Position numbers and translations under genes: made by a program. Below are positions 33,603 through 42,642 of a DNA stretch of 53,145 nt, piece by piece. Positions within the stretch are counted from its first letter, which is position 1, and each line of letters begins with the position of its first letter. Origin of the DNA: an uncultured Lachnospiraceae bacterium (GTDB taxonomy: Bacteria > Bacillota > Clostridia > Lachnospirales > Lachnospiraceae); NCBI GenBank assembly GCA_910585075.1, contig CAJUED010000025.1:1-53145 (forward strand), written 5' to 3'. The notes under the pieces are model-generated. The model ran no database searches, was not told the DNA's origin, and saw nothing but the letters and a program-made list of their open reading frames with translations.

Positions 33603-34730
33603 TCAGAGCAGGGCGCTTTCCTCCTTTGCCGCCCAGAATCCTTCCCCAATAAATCCCTCCGGTAAAGGCTCCGGAAGTTCAAATCCTGTTTCCATCTGAT
33701 AAATCTCTCCCGACTTCACACTGCTGAAGATACCATGAATAATCTCCAGCACATGCAACGCCATCTCCATGGACGCTCTGTGGGGACGCTCCGCCAAAAT
33801 GGACCATGCCATTTCCGCCGCCCCAAGCCCTCTGGACTGCTTTTGGAAACCGTGGGTAAAGGGCAGGGTTACCGGCTTATTCTGTGCTTTTTCCAGCACC
33901 ACTTCCCCGCAGAAGGTATTGGGATCTCCCATACGCAAAATTCCTTTGTCTCCGTACAGTTCCAGATGATAACTTTCATTGATGATGGTTCCTGAATTCA
34001 GGTGCAGGGTTATCAATGCTTTATTTTCAAATTCCAGAATTGCAGTGATAACATTTTCTTCTTCCAGGGCAATTTCTTTTTCAAAGAAAGGACTGTCAAT
34101 CCTTGTCACTTTGTGGCTTTCTTCCGTCCGGGTTCCAAATGCGGATACCCTCTTTACGCTTCCAAGGATACTGCACACGGCAGTCAGATAATAGCCGCCC
34201 ATATCATAAAGAACGGAACCGCCGTTCTGAAACAGATGAGGCAGATTTTCTCCAAACACCCCGTAATCCCTTGTCAGGGATAAAACGCCGCTTAAAACAT
34301 TTCCCACCAGCCCATGGCTCACCGCATGTCTGGCCGTCTGGATACCGCCTCCAAGGAAAGTATCCGGCGCAGCCCCGAAACGCACGTGGTGCTCTGCTGC
34401 CAGTCTGCACAGCTCCTTCCCATCCTCGTAGTTGACCGCCATCATTTTCTCTGAGTAAACATGCTTGCCGCTCAAAATTGCCTGTCTGGAAAGACTGTAA
34501 TGGGCTTTGGGACTTGTCAGGTTGATAATCATTTCTATGCTGTCGTCTCTTAAAATGTCGTCATACTCCATGGGTTTTATCTGATAACGCTCCGCCAGCT
34601 CATTTCTTTTCTTCTCATCCAAATCGGCACAGGCTGCTATCTCCATGACGGAAAAGTTGTCCCTGAAGGATTGCATGTACACATCGCTGATTACGCCGCA
34701 TCCTACGATTGCCGCTTTCATTTTTCTCAT
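33603..34730 (-). CDS. Gfo/Idh/MocA family oxidoreductase
   Basis: 375 aa. The N-terminal Rossmann fold has AAIVGCGVIS for NAD(P). The usual EKP motif reads SEKMMAV, keeping Glu-Lys but not Pro. The C-terminal half is the alpha/beta substrate domain. Such enzymes oxidise or reduce sugars, inositols or their derivatives. ATG 34730 overlaps the preceding stop (ATGA), so it is translated with the TIM-barrel gene. Last gene of the operon that begins at 40015. Confidence 0.9.
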   Translation of the reverse strand: MRKMKAAIVGCGVISDVYMQSFRDNFSVMEIAACADLDEKKRNELAERYQIKPMEYDDILRDDSIEMIINLTSPKAHYSLSRQAILSGKHVYSEKMMAVNYEDGKELCRLAAEHHVRFGAAPDTFLGGGIQTARHAVSHGLVGNVLSGVLSLTRDYGVFGENLPHLFQNGGSVLYDMGGYYLTAVCSILGSVKRVSAFGTRTEESHKVTRIDSPFFEKEIALEEENVITAILEFENKALITLHLNSGTIINESYHLELYGDKGILRMGDPNTFCGEVVLEKAQNKPVTLPFTHGFQKQSRGLGAAEMAWSILAERPHRASMEMALHVLEIIHGIFSSVKSGEIYQMETGFELPEPLPEGFIGEGFWAAKEESALL

Positions 34731-35476
34731 GGCATTACCCTCTTTGCAAAATCAAGACCCTTTTCCGGTTCATCCTCAGGGAAGTATTCAAGTCCGATAC
34801 ATCCCTCATACCCGGTTTCCTTAATGGCCGCAAATATTTTTTCATAATCAATTTCCGACTGGTACAGCTCATGTCTTCCCGGATTCCCGGCAGCATGGAA
34901 ATGTCCGATATAAGGAATGTACTCCTTAATCCTGCGGATCAAATCCCCTTCCATAATCTGCTGATGATAAATGTCATAGAGCATCTTCACATTGGGGCTT
35001 CCCACTTCCTTCATAATCTCCGCCGCCTCATCCGAGCTTGACAGATAATACCCTGCATGATCCACTCTGGTGTTAAGGGGTTCCACCACCAGGGTAATAC
35101 CGCTCTCCTCAAGATAAGGAACGCAGGCCTTTAATCCTTCCACCATACTCTTATGCTGTTCTTCCCGGCTGATGGGCAGCTCCTGACCTGTCTGGGAAAT
35201 AAGTACTTTACATCCCAAACGCTTCGCCGCCTCTATGGTTTTCTTTAAAGACTCTATGTATTTGTCTCTTTCTCCCTTCTCCACCAGACTGATAAAGCCT
35301 GTACAGAAAGCGGCAATGTTAATCCCTTCCTCATGGAGTCTCTCCAAAAGCTCCATATCCTTATCTTCCCAGGTCCAAAACTCTATGGTATCCAGCCCTG
35401 CTTCTTTCACCTTTTGCACCGCTTCCTCTATGGGTTTTCCCATAAAAACGGCGTCTACACACACTGATAATCTCAT
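34727..35476 (-). CDS. Sugar isomerase/epimerase, xylose-isomerase-like TIM barrel
   Basis: 249 aa. VVEPLNTRVDHAGYYL, LYDIYHQQI, HFHAAGNPGRHE and IGLEYFPE supply the metal-binding Glu, Asp, His, Glu set of the AP-endonuclease-2/hydroxypyruvate-isomerase family (Hyi-like). ATG 35476 lies behind GCGGAGGTGA; upstream codons lack a site. It overlaps the Gfo/Idh/MocA gene by 4 nt. Together they suggest isomerisation plus oxidation of one imported sugar. Substrate not determinable. Confidence 0.9.
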   Translation of the reverse strand: MRLSVCVDAVFMGKPIEEAVQKVKEAGLDTIEFWTWEDKDMELLERLHEEGINIAAFCTGFISLVEKGERDKYIESLKKTIEAAKRLGCKVLISQTGQELPISREEQHKSMVEGLKACVPYLEESGITLVVEPLNTRVDHAGYYLSSSDEAAEIMKEVGSPNVKMLYDIYHQQIMEGDLIRRIKEYIPYIGHFHAAGNPGRHELYQSEIDYEKIFAAIKETGYEGCIGLEYFPEDEPEKGLDFAKRVMP

Positions 35477-35576
35477 TCTGTCACCTCCGCTGTAGAGGAA
35501 ACAGGCCCGCAAAATCATGTTTTCCGGGCATCTGTCTCCTTTTTACTATACTATCTCCTGTCCCTTCCCGTCAATT

Positions 35577-36623
35577 CTAATAAGTAATCACTGCCTGAAT
35601 AATCTTCTCAGGCTCCTTATCTATGGTCTGATAAGCGGTGCTGATATCATCATATTTGAATTCCGTAAACAGGTTATCTGTTTTCAGTTTCTCTAAAAGT
35701 GTCAGGCAGGTCTCAACCCTTCTTGCATAATTCCACAGGCCGGAGAATGACGGATCCATTGCCCCTGTCTGGGACTGCTTGATTCCAATCCTGTTATGAT
35801 GAAATTCTTCCGACAAATCTACTGTGGAAAGGGCTCCCTGGTACCATGCCAGCGCCGTAATGGTTGTTTCAGGAGCGGCAATCCTGATGGCTTCGTTTAA
35901 TGCCCTTCCATTTCCGGAAACCTCAACTACCTTATCAGCTCCCCTGTTATTGGTCCTCTTTCTGATTTCCATGGCCACGTCGCAGGACGCCGGGTCAAAC
36001 ACTTCATCACAGCCGTTTTCCAGAGCCGCATTTCTTCTCTTTTCCAGCACGTCAACGCCGTAAACCTTATGAGCTCCGCTCATTTTTGCCATCTGGGCAA
36101 CAAGCTGTCCCAAAACCCCAAGACCGCTGACCACCACAGTATCTCCCAGATTAATGTGAGTATCCATGATTCCGTTATATGCGGTAATCAGATTGGTAAA
36201 AAGCACGCCTTTTTCCGGCGCAATGCTCTCAGGAAGCACAACCGCATCCTTGGCTGCAATTACATTTTCCTCCTGATGAGGGGCGCTGCAGGCCACAATA
36301 TCTCCCACCTTTACGCCTTCCACTTTACTGCCAACCTCTATCACTTCCCCTACGGAAGCGTATCCCATATACCATACGCCCGGGTCGCAGCTTTTTACCG
36401 GATACTCCCACACTTCATTTTCCGCTGCCGCAACAAACAGTCTTGTTGCGGGGTCCTGCTTTTTCCTGAAAAAGGGAGCAAGGCCGCGGTATACATTCAT
36501 TTCCGTGCCATGGCTTACGCCGGAATAAATGGATTTAAGGCGAATCTGATCCTCGTTCATGGGAAGCTTCGGCACTTCGATTACCTTTAACTCTCTGGGG
36601 CCTTCATACATAATTGCTTTCAT
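35577..36623 (-). CDS. MDR-family dehydrogenase lacking catalytic-zinc cysteine
   Basis: 348 aa. A GroES-like N-terminal domain and a Rossmann domain (VVSGLGVLGQL, then GVD). The usual catalytic-zinc motif C-G-T-D is replaced by SGVSHGTE, as in the BchC-like subgroup, and no structural-zinc loop of four cysteines is seen. It is therefore a medium-chain oxidoreductase that may not use zinc. It sits between the binding-protein gene and the TIM-barrel gene in one operon, so it probably acts on the imported sugar. Confidence 0.87.
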   Translation of the reverse strand: MKAIMYEGPRELKVIEVPKLPMNEDQIRLKSIYSGVSHGTEMNVYRGLAPFFRKKQDPATRLFVAAAENEVWEYPVKSCDPGVWYMGYASVGEVIEVGSKVEGVKVGDIVACSAPHQEENVIAAKDAVVLPESIAPEKGVLFTNLITAYNGIMDTHINLGDTVVVSGLGVLGQLVAQMAKMSGAHKVYGVDVLEKRRNAALENGCDEVFDPASCDVAMEIRKRTNNRGADKVVEVSGNGRALNEAIRIAAPETTITALAWYQGALSTVDLSEEFHHNRIGIKQSQTGAMDPSFSGLWNYARRVETCLTLLEKLKTDNLFTEFKYDDISTAYQTIDKEPEKIIQAVITY

Positions 36624-36654
36624 TTTAAGTACCTTCTTTCTGTCTTTATTTTGC

Positions 36655-38085
36655 TTAATAACCGATTGCCTTCATCTTCTCCAGACATTCAGCAATTGCC
36701 GTATCTATATCCTGACCATCTACAACCTTTGCACACATGTTGGGGATTGGTCCGTCCGGCCATGCATCCAGCTGGCTCCATGTGGTAAGAGGCATATCGC
36801 CTGACTGTGAATTTAAAGCAGTCTCTGAAAATGCGCTCAGCCATTCATCCTCTGTAAAATAAGGATCCTGCATTACCTTTACATTAGAATTCAAAATGGA
36901 AAGCTGCTGGCTCATGTATAACTGAACTTCTTCACTGCAGAAATATTTCACCCATTCTTTTGCGGCTTCAGGATTCTGAGTGGTCTTAAAAATACCGATA
37001 GGTGCTGAGAATGCAATTGCATTTCTCTCTGTTCCTGTTGCAGTAGGCAGAGGAGCAGATGCAACCTTCCCATCCATCTGAGGCGCTGCATTTATAACGT
37101 CATTTTTGTTTTCGCCTGTTGCTCCAAAAAGCATAGATACGTTTCCGCTCATAAACTCAGTTAACGCACTGTAGGAAGCGTCAAGACTGTTGTTGCAGAT
37201 ATTGTATTTGTTGATACAGTCTGCTAAAAATTGCAGGGATTTCTTTCCTTCTTCGCTGTCAAATGTAAACTCTGTGAAATCTTCATTCATCATAGTGCCG
37301 CCGCACTGTGCCAACATGGAAAACCATGCCTGGTCATAACGGCCCATATCTGAGTTCCATGCCAGTCCTGCATGCGTGATATTGCCATTTGCATCTGTCT
37401 CGGTAAGCTTCTGGGCAACTTCAATCAGCTCATCCCATGTTTCAGGAACTTTGGTAATACCTGCCTTTTCGAAATCCTCCAAGTTGTACATCAGTACACG
37501 GGTGTCAAAACGCCATGGAACACCGTACCAGTCGCCGTCAACACATGCTTCATCCTTTCCTGCCGCCAGCCAGGTTTCTTCTCCGCCCATATCTTCCACA
37601 ACGTCGTTGATTACCATAAGGCCTGCATCATCGGAGCTCATTAACGCAAAGGATTTTGTAAAGAAAACATCCCCCACATCAGGGGCTTCACCACCGGTAC
37701 ATGCCAGTGTCAGCTTCTGATTGGCACTGCTCCAGTCATTGATGGCATAATTTACCGTGATACCTGTTTTTTCTTTAAAATCTGCGGTAACCTTGTCAAG
37801 GGCTGCTCTCTGGATAGACGGGTCGGAGCCATAGGACTGCATCCAGAAGGTCAGCTCCACTCCATCATAAGGCTTCTCACCTGCATCAGCGGCATCTCCC
37901 GCCGCCTCCTGTGTATCTGCGGAAGTCTCGGCATCCGAAGTATCCTGTGTTCCCGCGTCAGTACTTTGACTTGTATCCGTATTTGTACCGGAACCGGAAT
38001 CATTTGATTTTCCTCCACAGCCTGACAATAAGCCGGCTGCAAGTGCCATTGCCATCCCCCATGCTACTAATTTCTTGTGTTTCAT
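36655..38085 (-). CDS. Sugar ABC transporter substrate-binding lipoprotein
   Basis: 476 aa. Signal peptide with lipobox LLSGC (Cys near 23), then a Ser/Thr/Asp/Ala-rich linker (about 25-70) and a family 1 extracellular solute-binding domain with LTFWMQSYG and FPLP-like motifs. It is lipid-anchored outside the cell and delivers a sugar to the permeases encoded upstream. AAAGGAGGAG precedes ATG 38085. It differs from the chimeric protein at 32127, which lost this N-terminal part. Confidence 0.94.
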   Translation of the reverse strand: MKHKKLVAWGMAMALAAGLLSGCGGKSNDSGSGTNTDTSQSTDAGTQDTSDAETSADTQEAAGDAADAGEKPYDGVELTFWMQSYGSDPSIQRAALDKVTADFKEKTGITVNYAINDWSSANQKLTLACTGGEAPDVGDVFFTKSFALMSSDDAGLMVINDVVEDMGGEETWLAAGKDEACVDGDWYGVPWRFDTRVLMYNLEDFEKAGITKVPETWDELIEVAQKLTETDANGNITHAGLAWNSDMGRYDQAWFSMLAQCGGTMMNEDFTEFTFDSEEGKKSLQFLADCINKYNICNNSLDASYSALTEFMSGNVSMLFGATGENKNDVINAAPQMDGKVASAPLPTATGTERNAIAFSAPIGIFKTTQNPEAAKEWVKYFCSEEVQLYMSQQLSILNSNVKVMQDPYFTEDEWLSAFSETALNSQSGDMPLTTWSQLDAWPDGPIPNMCAKVVDGQDIDTAIAECLEKMKAIGY

Positions 38086-38128
38086 ACTTTTTCTCCTCCT
38101 TTTTTTTGAGAATTTGATTCTTTTTCCT

Positions 38129-38986
38129 TTATCCTTTCACAGCGCCTGCGGACAGACCGCTGATTAAGTACTTCTGCAAGAAGCCAAATATGATCATTGC
38201 AGGCAAAGTAATGAAAATACCTGCCGTCATGGTAAGGGCCATCTTTGTGTTTGCTCCATACTGCCCGATAAAATCATAGATTCCAACGGAAACCGGCTTT
38301 AATTTGTCACCGCTTAAGAGGATGCTCGCCCACATATACTCATTCCATGCCAGAATGAAAGCGAAAATCGCCGTTGAGATAATCCCCGGAATGGAAATCG
38401 GAAGGCAGATATCATAAAATGTCCGAATTTGGGAGCACCCGTCTACTCTTGCGCTCTCCTCAATCTCCCTTGGTATGGCAGCGTCAAAATATCCTTTTAT
38501 CATCAATGTACAGAAGGGCACCGCCCACACCACATAAGCAATGATCAATCCCTGATAGGTATTGTTCATATTCAGGTTGTACATAATAAAGTAAAGGCTT
38601 ATCATGGTCACGATTCCGGGTATCAGCTGGGTACAGAGCATCAATACCAACGCCCCCTTCTGGGCTCTGTGGCGGATAAAACGGCTGATGCTGTACCCGC
38701 ACAGGGTTGCAAACACCACGCTGACAATGGTAACCGCCGCTGATACAATCAATGAATTTTTCATATAAGTTCCAAGAGGAAGAAAACTCCAAACCTTGCT
38801 GAAATTCGACAGATCAATTCGTGACGGCAGAAGCGTTGAGGGAGATACCATAACCTCCTCCGTGGGCTTGACTGCCGTAACGATCATCCAGTAATAGGGA
38901 AGCAGTACGAAAATACTCACCAGCAAAAGCGCCACATAATGTCTTATAATTTCAAATACTTTTCTTACTTTTTTATTCTTTTTCAT
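38129..38986 (-). CDS. Sugar ABC permease (MalG type)
   Basis: 285 aa with six membrane helices, EAA loop EESARVDGCSQIRTFYDICL, and C-terminal SGLSAGAVKG. ATG 38986 (MKKNKKVRK) gives the usual N-terminus; an ATG at 39079 just after the previous stop would add 31 unusual residues and is less likely. It partners the MalF-type protein upstream. Confidence 0.9.
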   Translation of the reverse strand: MKKNKKVRKVFEIIRHYVALLLVSIFVLLPYYWMIVTAVKPTEEVMVSPSTLLPSRIDLSNFSKVWSFLPLGTYMKNSLIVSAAVTIVSVVFATLCGYSISRFIRHRAQKGALVLMLCTQLIPGIVTMISLYFIMYNLNMNNTYQGLIIAYVVWAVPFCTLMIKGYFDAAIPREIEESARVDGCSQIRTFYDICLPISIPGIISTAIFAFILAWNEYMWASILLSGDKLKPVSVGIYDFIGQYGANTKMALTMTAGIFITLPAMIIFGFLQKYLISGLSAGAVKG

Positions 38987-39082
38987 CTTATACCCATACC
39001 CTTTCCACAGCCTGCGGCCTGAAAACTCCAATCTTAAAATCGCCTGCTCCCAGGTCCATGTCCGCGCTGCCGCAATCATTTT

Positions 39083-40015
39083 CTACTGAAGGTCCTTTAC
39101 GGAAGACCTCACATAAAGAACTGCCGGAATGGCCGCCACCAGCATCATGATCACACTGACCGCCGATGCATAACCGTATCTGAAATTGGTAAATGCCTGC
39201 TGGTATACTTCCACAGCCAACAGTTTGGTCCGGCCTAATGGCCCGCCGCTGGTAACCATATAACTGATGTTAAAGTTGTTAAACTGCCAGATTAATTCAA
39301 GCAAAATGGACACTGCAATCACCGGGCGGATACAGGGCACCGTAATTTTCCAGAATTTTGTCATTTTTCCGGCCCCATCCATAGTTGCTGCCTCATACAG
39401 CTCCTCAGGCACCGTCTGAAGGCCTGCAATAAACATAACCATCAGAAATGGGAAGATGGACCATACGTTTATGATGACCAGCATAAGCAGCGGAATGGAT
39501 AAAAATCCTAAAAACACATCTGTGCTGTTCAAAAAGCTGATAGGTCTGCTAATCCACCCCAGTCTCAGCAGTATGGAGTTAATGGGACTAAAATTCTCGC
39601 TGAACAAAATTCTCCAGGTAAAAGAAGCAACAAGGGGAGGCGTCACCCAAGGCGTTAAAAACATTGCGCGGAAAAATCCTTTTCCCGGCAACGGTTTAAT
39701 CAGCTTGACTGCAACATACATTGCAAGCGCCACTCCAAGCACCAGAGAAACAATCGCAAAAAATAAAGTATTGCATATGTAGAGCCAAAGCTCCGTTTTA
39801 CTGAAGGCTTCCGCATAATTTGCCAGCCCTACAAATGGTTCTTCCTTGCTCAACAGGGATTTATCAAAAAAGGACATCCCCACCGTTCTGAGCGTGGGAT
39901 ATACCGACACCACAAGCACTGCCAAAACCGCAGGGAGCAACATGAGAAAGGGCGTATGCCTGTCCCAAAATCCTCCTTCTATGCCTGCATGCTTTTCTTT
40001 CCTGCTGTTTCCCAT
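39083..40015 (-). CDS. Sugar ABC permease (MalF type)
   Basis: 310 aa with six membrane helices and EAA loop ELYEAATMDGAGKMTKFWKI. AAAAGGAGG lies 8 nt before ATG 40015. First gene of a six-gene operon (permeases, binding protein, dehydrogenase, TIM barrel, Gfo/Idh/MocA). The LacI gene lies 139 bp upstream on the same strand. As with the second importer, no ATPase is encoded. Confidence 0.93.
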   Translation of the reverse strand: MGNSRKEKHAGIEGGFWDRHTPFLMLLPAVLAVLVVSVYPTLRTVGMSFFDKSLLSKEEPFVGLANYAEAFSKTELWLYICNTLFFAIVSLVLGVALAMYVAVKLIKPLPGKGFFRAMFLTPWVTPPLVASFTWRILFSENFSPINSILLRLGWISRPISFLNSTDVFLGFLSIPLLMLVIINVWSIFPFLMVMFIAGLQTVPEELYEAATMDGAGKMTKFWKITVPCIRPVIAVSILLELIWQFNNFNISYMVTSGGPLGRTKLLAVEVYQQAFTNFRYGYASAVSVIMMLVAAIPAVLYVRSSVKDLQ

Positions 40016-40154
40016 AACCTTTACCTCCTTTTCAACATCACATCAGGTTTTAATTCGTTTTTCAGACAGGGACATTTCCTCTCCCTGTCCCGCAGGGCAC
40101 CTGTCAACTCTGCCACTGCTTTCCAAAGGGTTTTCATGCTGCCAATAAACCGGT

Positions 40155-41192
40155 TTACGAAGCAGAGCAATGTTTGATGGAATCGCGTTCCACAAAAACC
40201 GGACTGATTTTTACCGTTTTTACATTTTGGCTTGGATTATTTATTTTGCTGATTAATGTATCCACTGCTGCCTCGCCTATTTCTTCTATGGGAAGCTGCA
40301 AGGTGGATAATGGAGGGGATAAAAACTGTGCAATGGTATCGTCATAACCCACCACAGAAATCTCCTCAGGGATGTTAATATGCAACTCCATAAGCGCCCG
40401 GTATACTCCGGCCGCTAAAATATCAGATGTTGCAAAAATTGCCGTAGGTCGTTCTTGTTCTTCACAATTTTTCAGAAGTTCTACTGTTTTCCGATACCCA
40501 TTCTCCACCAGATACTCATCCACAAAATAGGAATGCTCCTTGGCATAACCACTATCAATACTTTTCATAGCCTGTTGATAGCCATAATACCGTTCGTTTT
40601 CCACAGCCGAGTCTCTACCCACACCCAGGAAAGCAATACGCTTATGACCTGCACCGTTCAATCTTTTTGTTGCAATATAGCTGCCTTCCTCATTGTCAAT
40701 CAATATCTTTTCAATCCCATATACGTCCGCCGGCCGCTCAATCATCACAACAGGAACCGGCACTTCCTCTATTTTTTCTCTAATCTCATTCATAATACCT
40801 TTCACATCTCCGGAATTGATTATGACGCCGTCAACTCCGTAAAAGCATGAATCCAGAAGAATATCGTTCAGAGCGCCGGCATTTTCCGGTTCCAGCGCAT
40901 AGGAAATAGTTCTGTACCCCCGTTCAAAACTTTTTTTCTCAATTTCCACCGCTATCTTGGCAAAAAATATATTTTCATTTGAGTTCAGATAAATATGACC
41001 AATCAGTTTTGAACTTCCTCCCCGCAGGCTCCTTGCCTGCTGATTAGGGATGTACTTCATCCGCTCTAACACGGCATCTAACTTTTTTCTCTTTTCCGCC
41101 GATACATAACCACTCTTATTGATATACCTTGTCACGCAGGAAATAGAAACGCCGGCTTCTTCTGCTATCATTTTCAGTGTGATTTTTTTCAT
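40155..41192 (-). CDS. LacI-family transcriptional regulator
   Basis: 345 aa. HTH KMIAEEAGVSISCVTRYINK; hinge NQQARSLRG; sugar-binding domain with VVGYDD and the C-terminal VERDSI. GGAG precedes ATG 41192. It heads the ABC importer cluster and probably represses it. A near-palindrome TGATAACGTTGTCA (41362-41375) upstream may be its operator. Its HTH differs from the other LacI protein, in keeping with different operators. Confidence 0.92.
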   Translation of the reverse strand: MKKITLKMIAEEAGVSISCVTRYINKSGYVSAEKRKKLDAVLERMKYIPNQQARSLRGGSSKLIGHIYLNSNENIFFAKIAVEIEKKSFERGYRTISYALEPENAGALNDILLDSCFYGVDGVIINSGDVKGIMNEIREKIEEVPVPVVMIERPADVYGIEKILIDNEEGSYIATKRLNGAGHKRIAFLGVGRDSAVENERYYGYQQAMKSIDSGYAKEHSYFVDEYLVENGYRKTVELLKNCEEQERPTAIFATSDILAAGVYRALMELHINIPEEISVVGYDDTIAQFLSPPLSTLQLPIEEIGEAAVDTLISKINNPSQNVKTVKISPVFVERDSIKHCSAS

Positions 41193-41361
41193 ATTTCTCC
41201 TGCAACTTTTTTCATATTTTTTCGGACAAATTAACTATATTGTCGGATATAATCAGATTTATTCGACAATTTTTCTTTATTTGTTCTTACACATTAACAC
41301 ACACCTGACTTTTTATCAATACATTTTTAGTTATTTTGTACAGATTCGTGGTTTTGCACTA

Positions 41362-41375
41362 TGATAACGTTGTCA
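41362..41375. promoter_or_regulatory. LacI-type operator candidate in the divergent gap
   Basis: TGATAACGTTGTCA, a 7+7 palindrome with one mismatch, in the 434-bp gap between the LacI gene and the divergent AraC gene. A plus-strand promoter (TTGTCA, 17 bp, TAAATT at about 41440-41470) is possible. Otherwise 41193-41626 is very AT-rich with no gene seen. Confidence 0.45.
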
Positions 41376-41626
41376 CATTTTTACAATATTTACAGTCAAA
41401 TTTTTCCAATTAATTTGTTTGTTTGAATTGTATGATATATTGTCACAAAACTGATATGAAATTAAATTATATAACGATAAGGGTTAGACAAAGCTCCTTT
41501 TCTGTGCTATATATGAAAAAACAGCGCTGATTCAATAACTACTCCACAATGCATGATGCCTTTATCCCAGCGAATCAGCCTGCAAAACATGACAACATCT
41601 TTTCCTGCATAAAGGAGGAGCTGATT

Positions 41627-42442
41627 ATGGCACTGTACTCTCTTGGAACTTCACATATTTCGTTAAAACATTGCGAACTGCACACCCATGATTCCTGGGA
41701 AATCGTTTTAAATGTAAAGGGAACGGGAACTGCCCTGGTGGGCGAAAAAAATTATGCTTTTTCCCCGGGCACAATCATGTGCATTCCCCCTGAACTTCCT
41801 CATATGAAAACATCCGAAAATGGGTTCTACGACATTTACTTTCACACGGACACCCTGTTTTTTGCCATGCAGTCTCCTTCCCCGTCTTTACAAAAGGCAT
41901 TTCCCTTCATCCTGCAGGATGATACCGAGCAGAGCTTTCAATCCCTGCTCTCCATCATGCTAAGGCTTCATTATCAGGCTCCGGACCACGAAGCCGTTAT
42001 TTTGTCTCTGCACAATGCCGCCCTGCAGCTTTTAAACCTGTGGGCTGCCCGGGATTTCATTGACCCGATTGTTGAATATATACAGGCCAGATTAATTTCC
42101 TCTTTCACAGACCCGGAAATCAATATCACATCCATTTTGTTGGAAAGCGGCTACAGCAAGGACTACATCCGCCGCAAATTTTATCGTGAGATGGGTGTTA
42201 CGCCCAATGAATATGTGACAAATCTCCGCATCAACTACGCCAAACAGCTTTTGTCCCAGAAAAAGGTGTTAAAGCTCAGCGTTGCTGACGTCAGCGCCAT
42301 GTGCGGTTACTATGATTCCGGATATTTCTCAAGGATTTTCCGCAAGTCAACCGGAGTTTCCCCACAAAACTATGTGGAAGTAACAGTTCCGGCACAGCGG
42401 CCTTTGCCCGACAAATCACGCTTGCAGGAATTTGGCAGGTAG
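41627..42442 (+). CDS. AraC-family regulator with cupin sensor domain
   Basis: 271 aa. N-terminal cupin (HCELHTHDSWEIVLNVKGTG, then GTIMCIPPELPH) senses a small molecule, often a sugar. The C-terminal 100 residues are a double HTH ending CGYYDSGYFSRIFRKSTGVS. ATG 41627 is 8 nt from AAAGGAGG; the longer reading from 41549 lacks a site. It is followed by a zinc dehydrogenase gene and may activate it or the divergent importer cluster. Confidence 0.9.
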   Translation: MALYSLGTSHISLKHCELHTHDSWEIVLNVKGTGTALVGEKNYAFSPGTIMCIPPELPHMKTSENGFYDIYFHTDTLFFAMQSPSPSLQKAFPFILQDDTEQSFQSLLSIMLRLHYQAPDHEAVILSLHNAALQLLNLWAARDFIDPIVEYIQARLISSFTDPEINITSILLESGYSKDYIRRKFYREMGVTPNEYVTNLRINYAKQLLSQKKVLKLSVADVSAMCGYYDSGYFSRIFRKSTGVSPQNYVEVTVPAQRPLPDKSRLQEFGR

Positions 42443-42571
42443 GGGCTGAACATCAGTGAAACAGCGTTTTTGTCCATATTATTACCGTTATTGTTCTTTC
42501 TATCCTCTCAACTGATTTTATAAAATACTGACAAAGTCATTTTGCAGGAAACAGCAAAACAATTTGTAGAT

Positions 42572-42642
42572 GGGAATTTGTGTCTGTGCACTGTCTGCCG
42601 CAAATTCTTTAACGCAAAAGCAGTGCGGAAATGGGGGTAGAA
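42572..42642 (+). promoter_or_regulatory. Structured 5' leader, copy F (plus strand, covarying)
   Basis: GAATTTGTG/CGCAAATTC (42574-42582, 42599-42607) form a 9-bp stem. The loop contains GCACTG, complementary to CAGTGC (42621-42626) in the core ACGCAAAAGCAGTGCGG next to the ribosome-binding site. Relative to copy C, both partners changed (GCGCTG/CAGCGC to GCACTG/CAGTGC) and pairing is kept. The local CGCA/TGCG pairing is also kept. Confidence 0.6.

Noticed and set aside
41549..41626. Upstream start of the AraC gene (MHDAFIPAN)
   Set aside because: No ribosome-binding site; AAAGGAGG fits ATG 41627.
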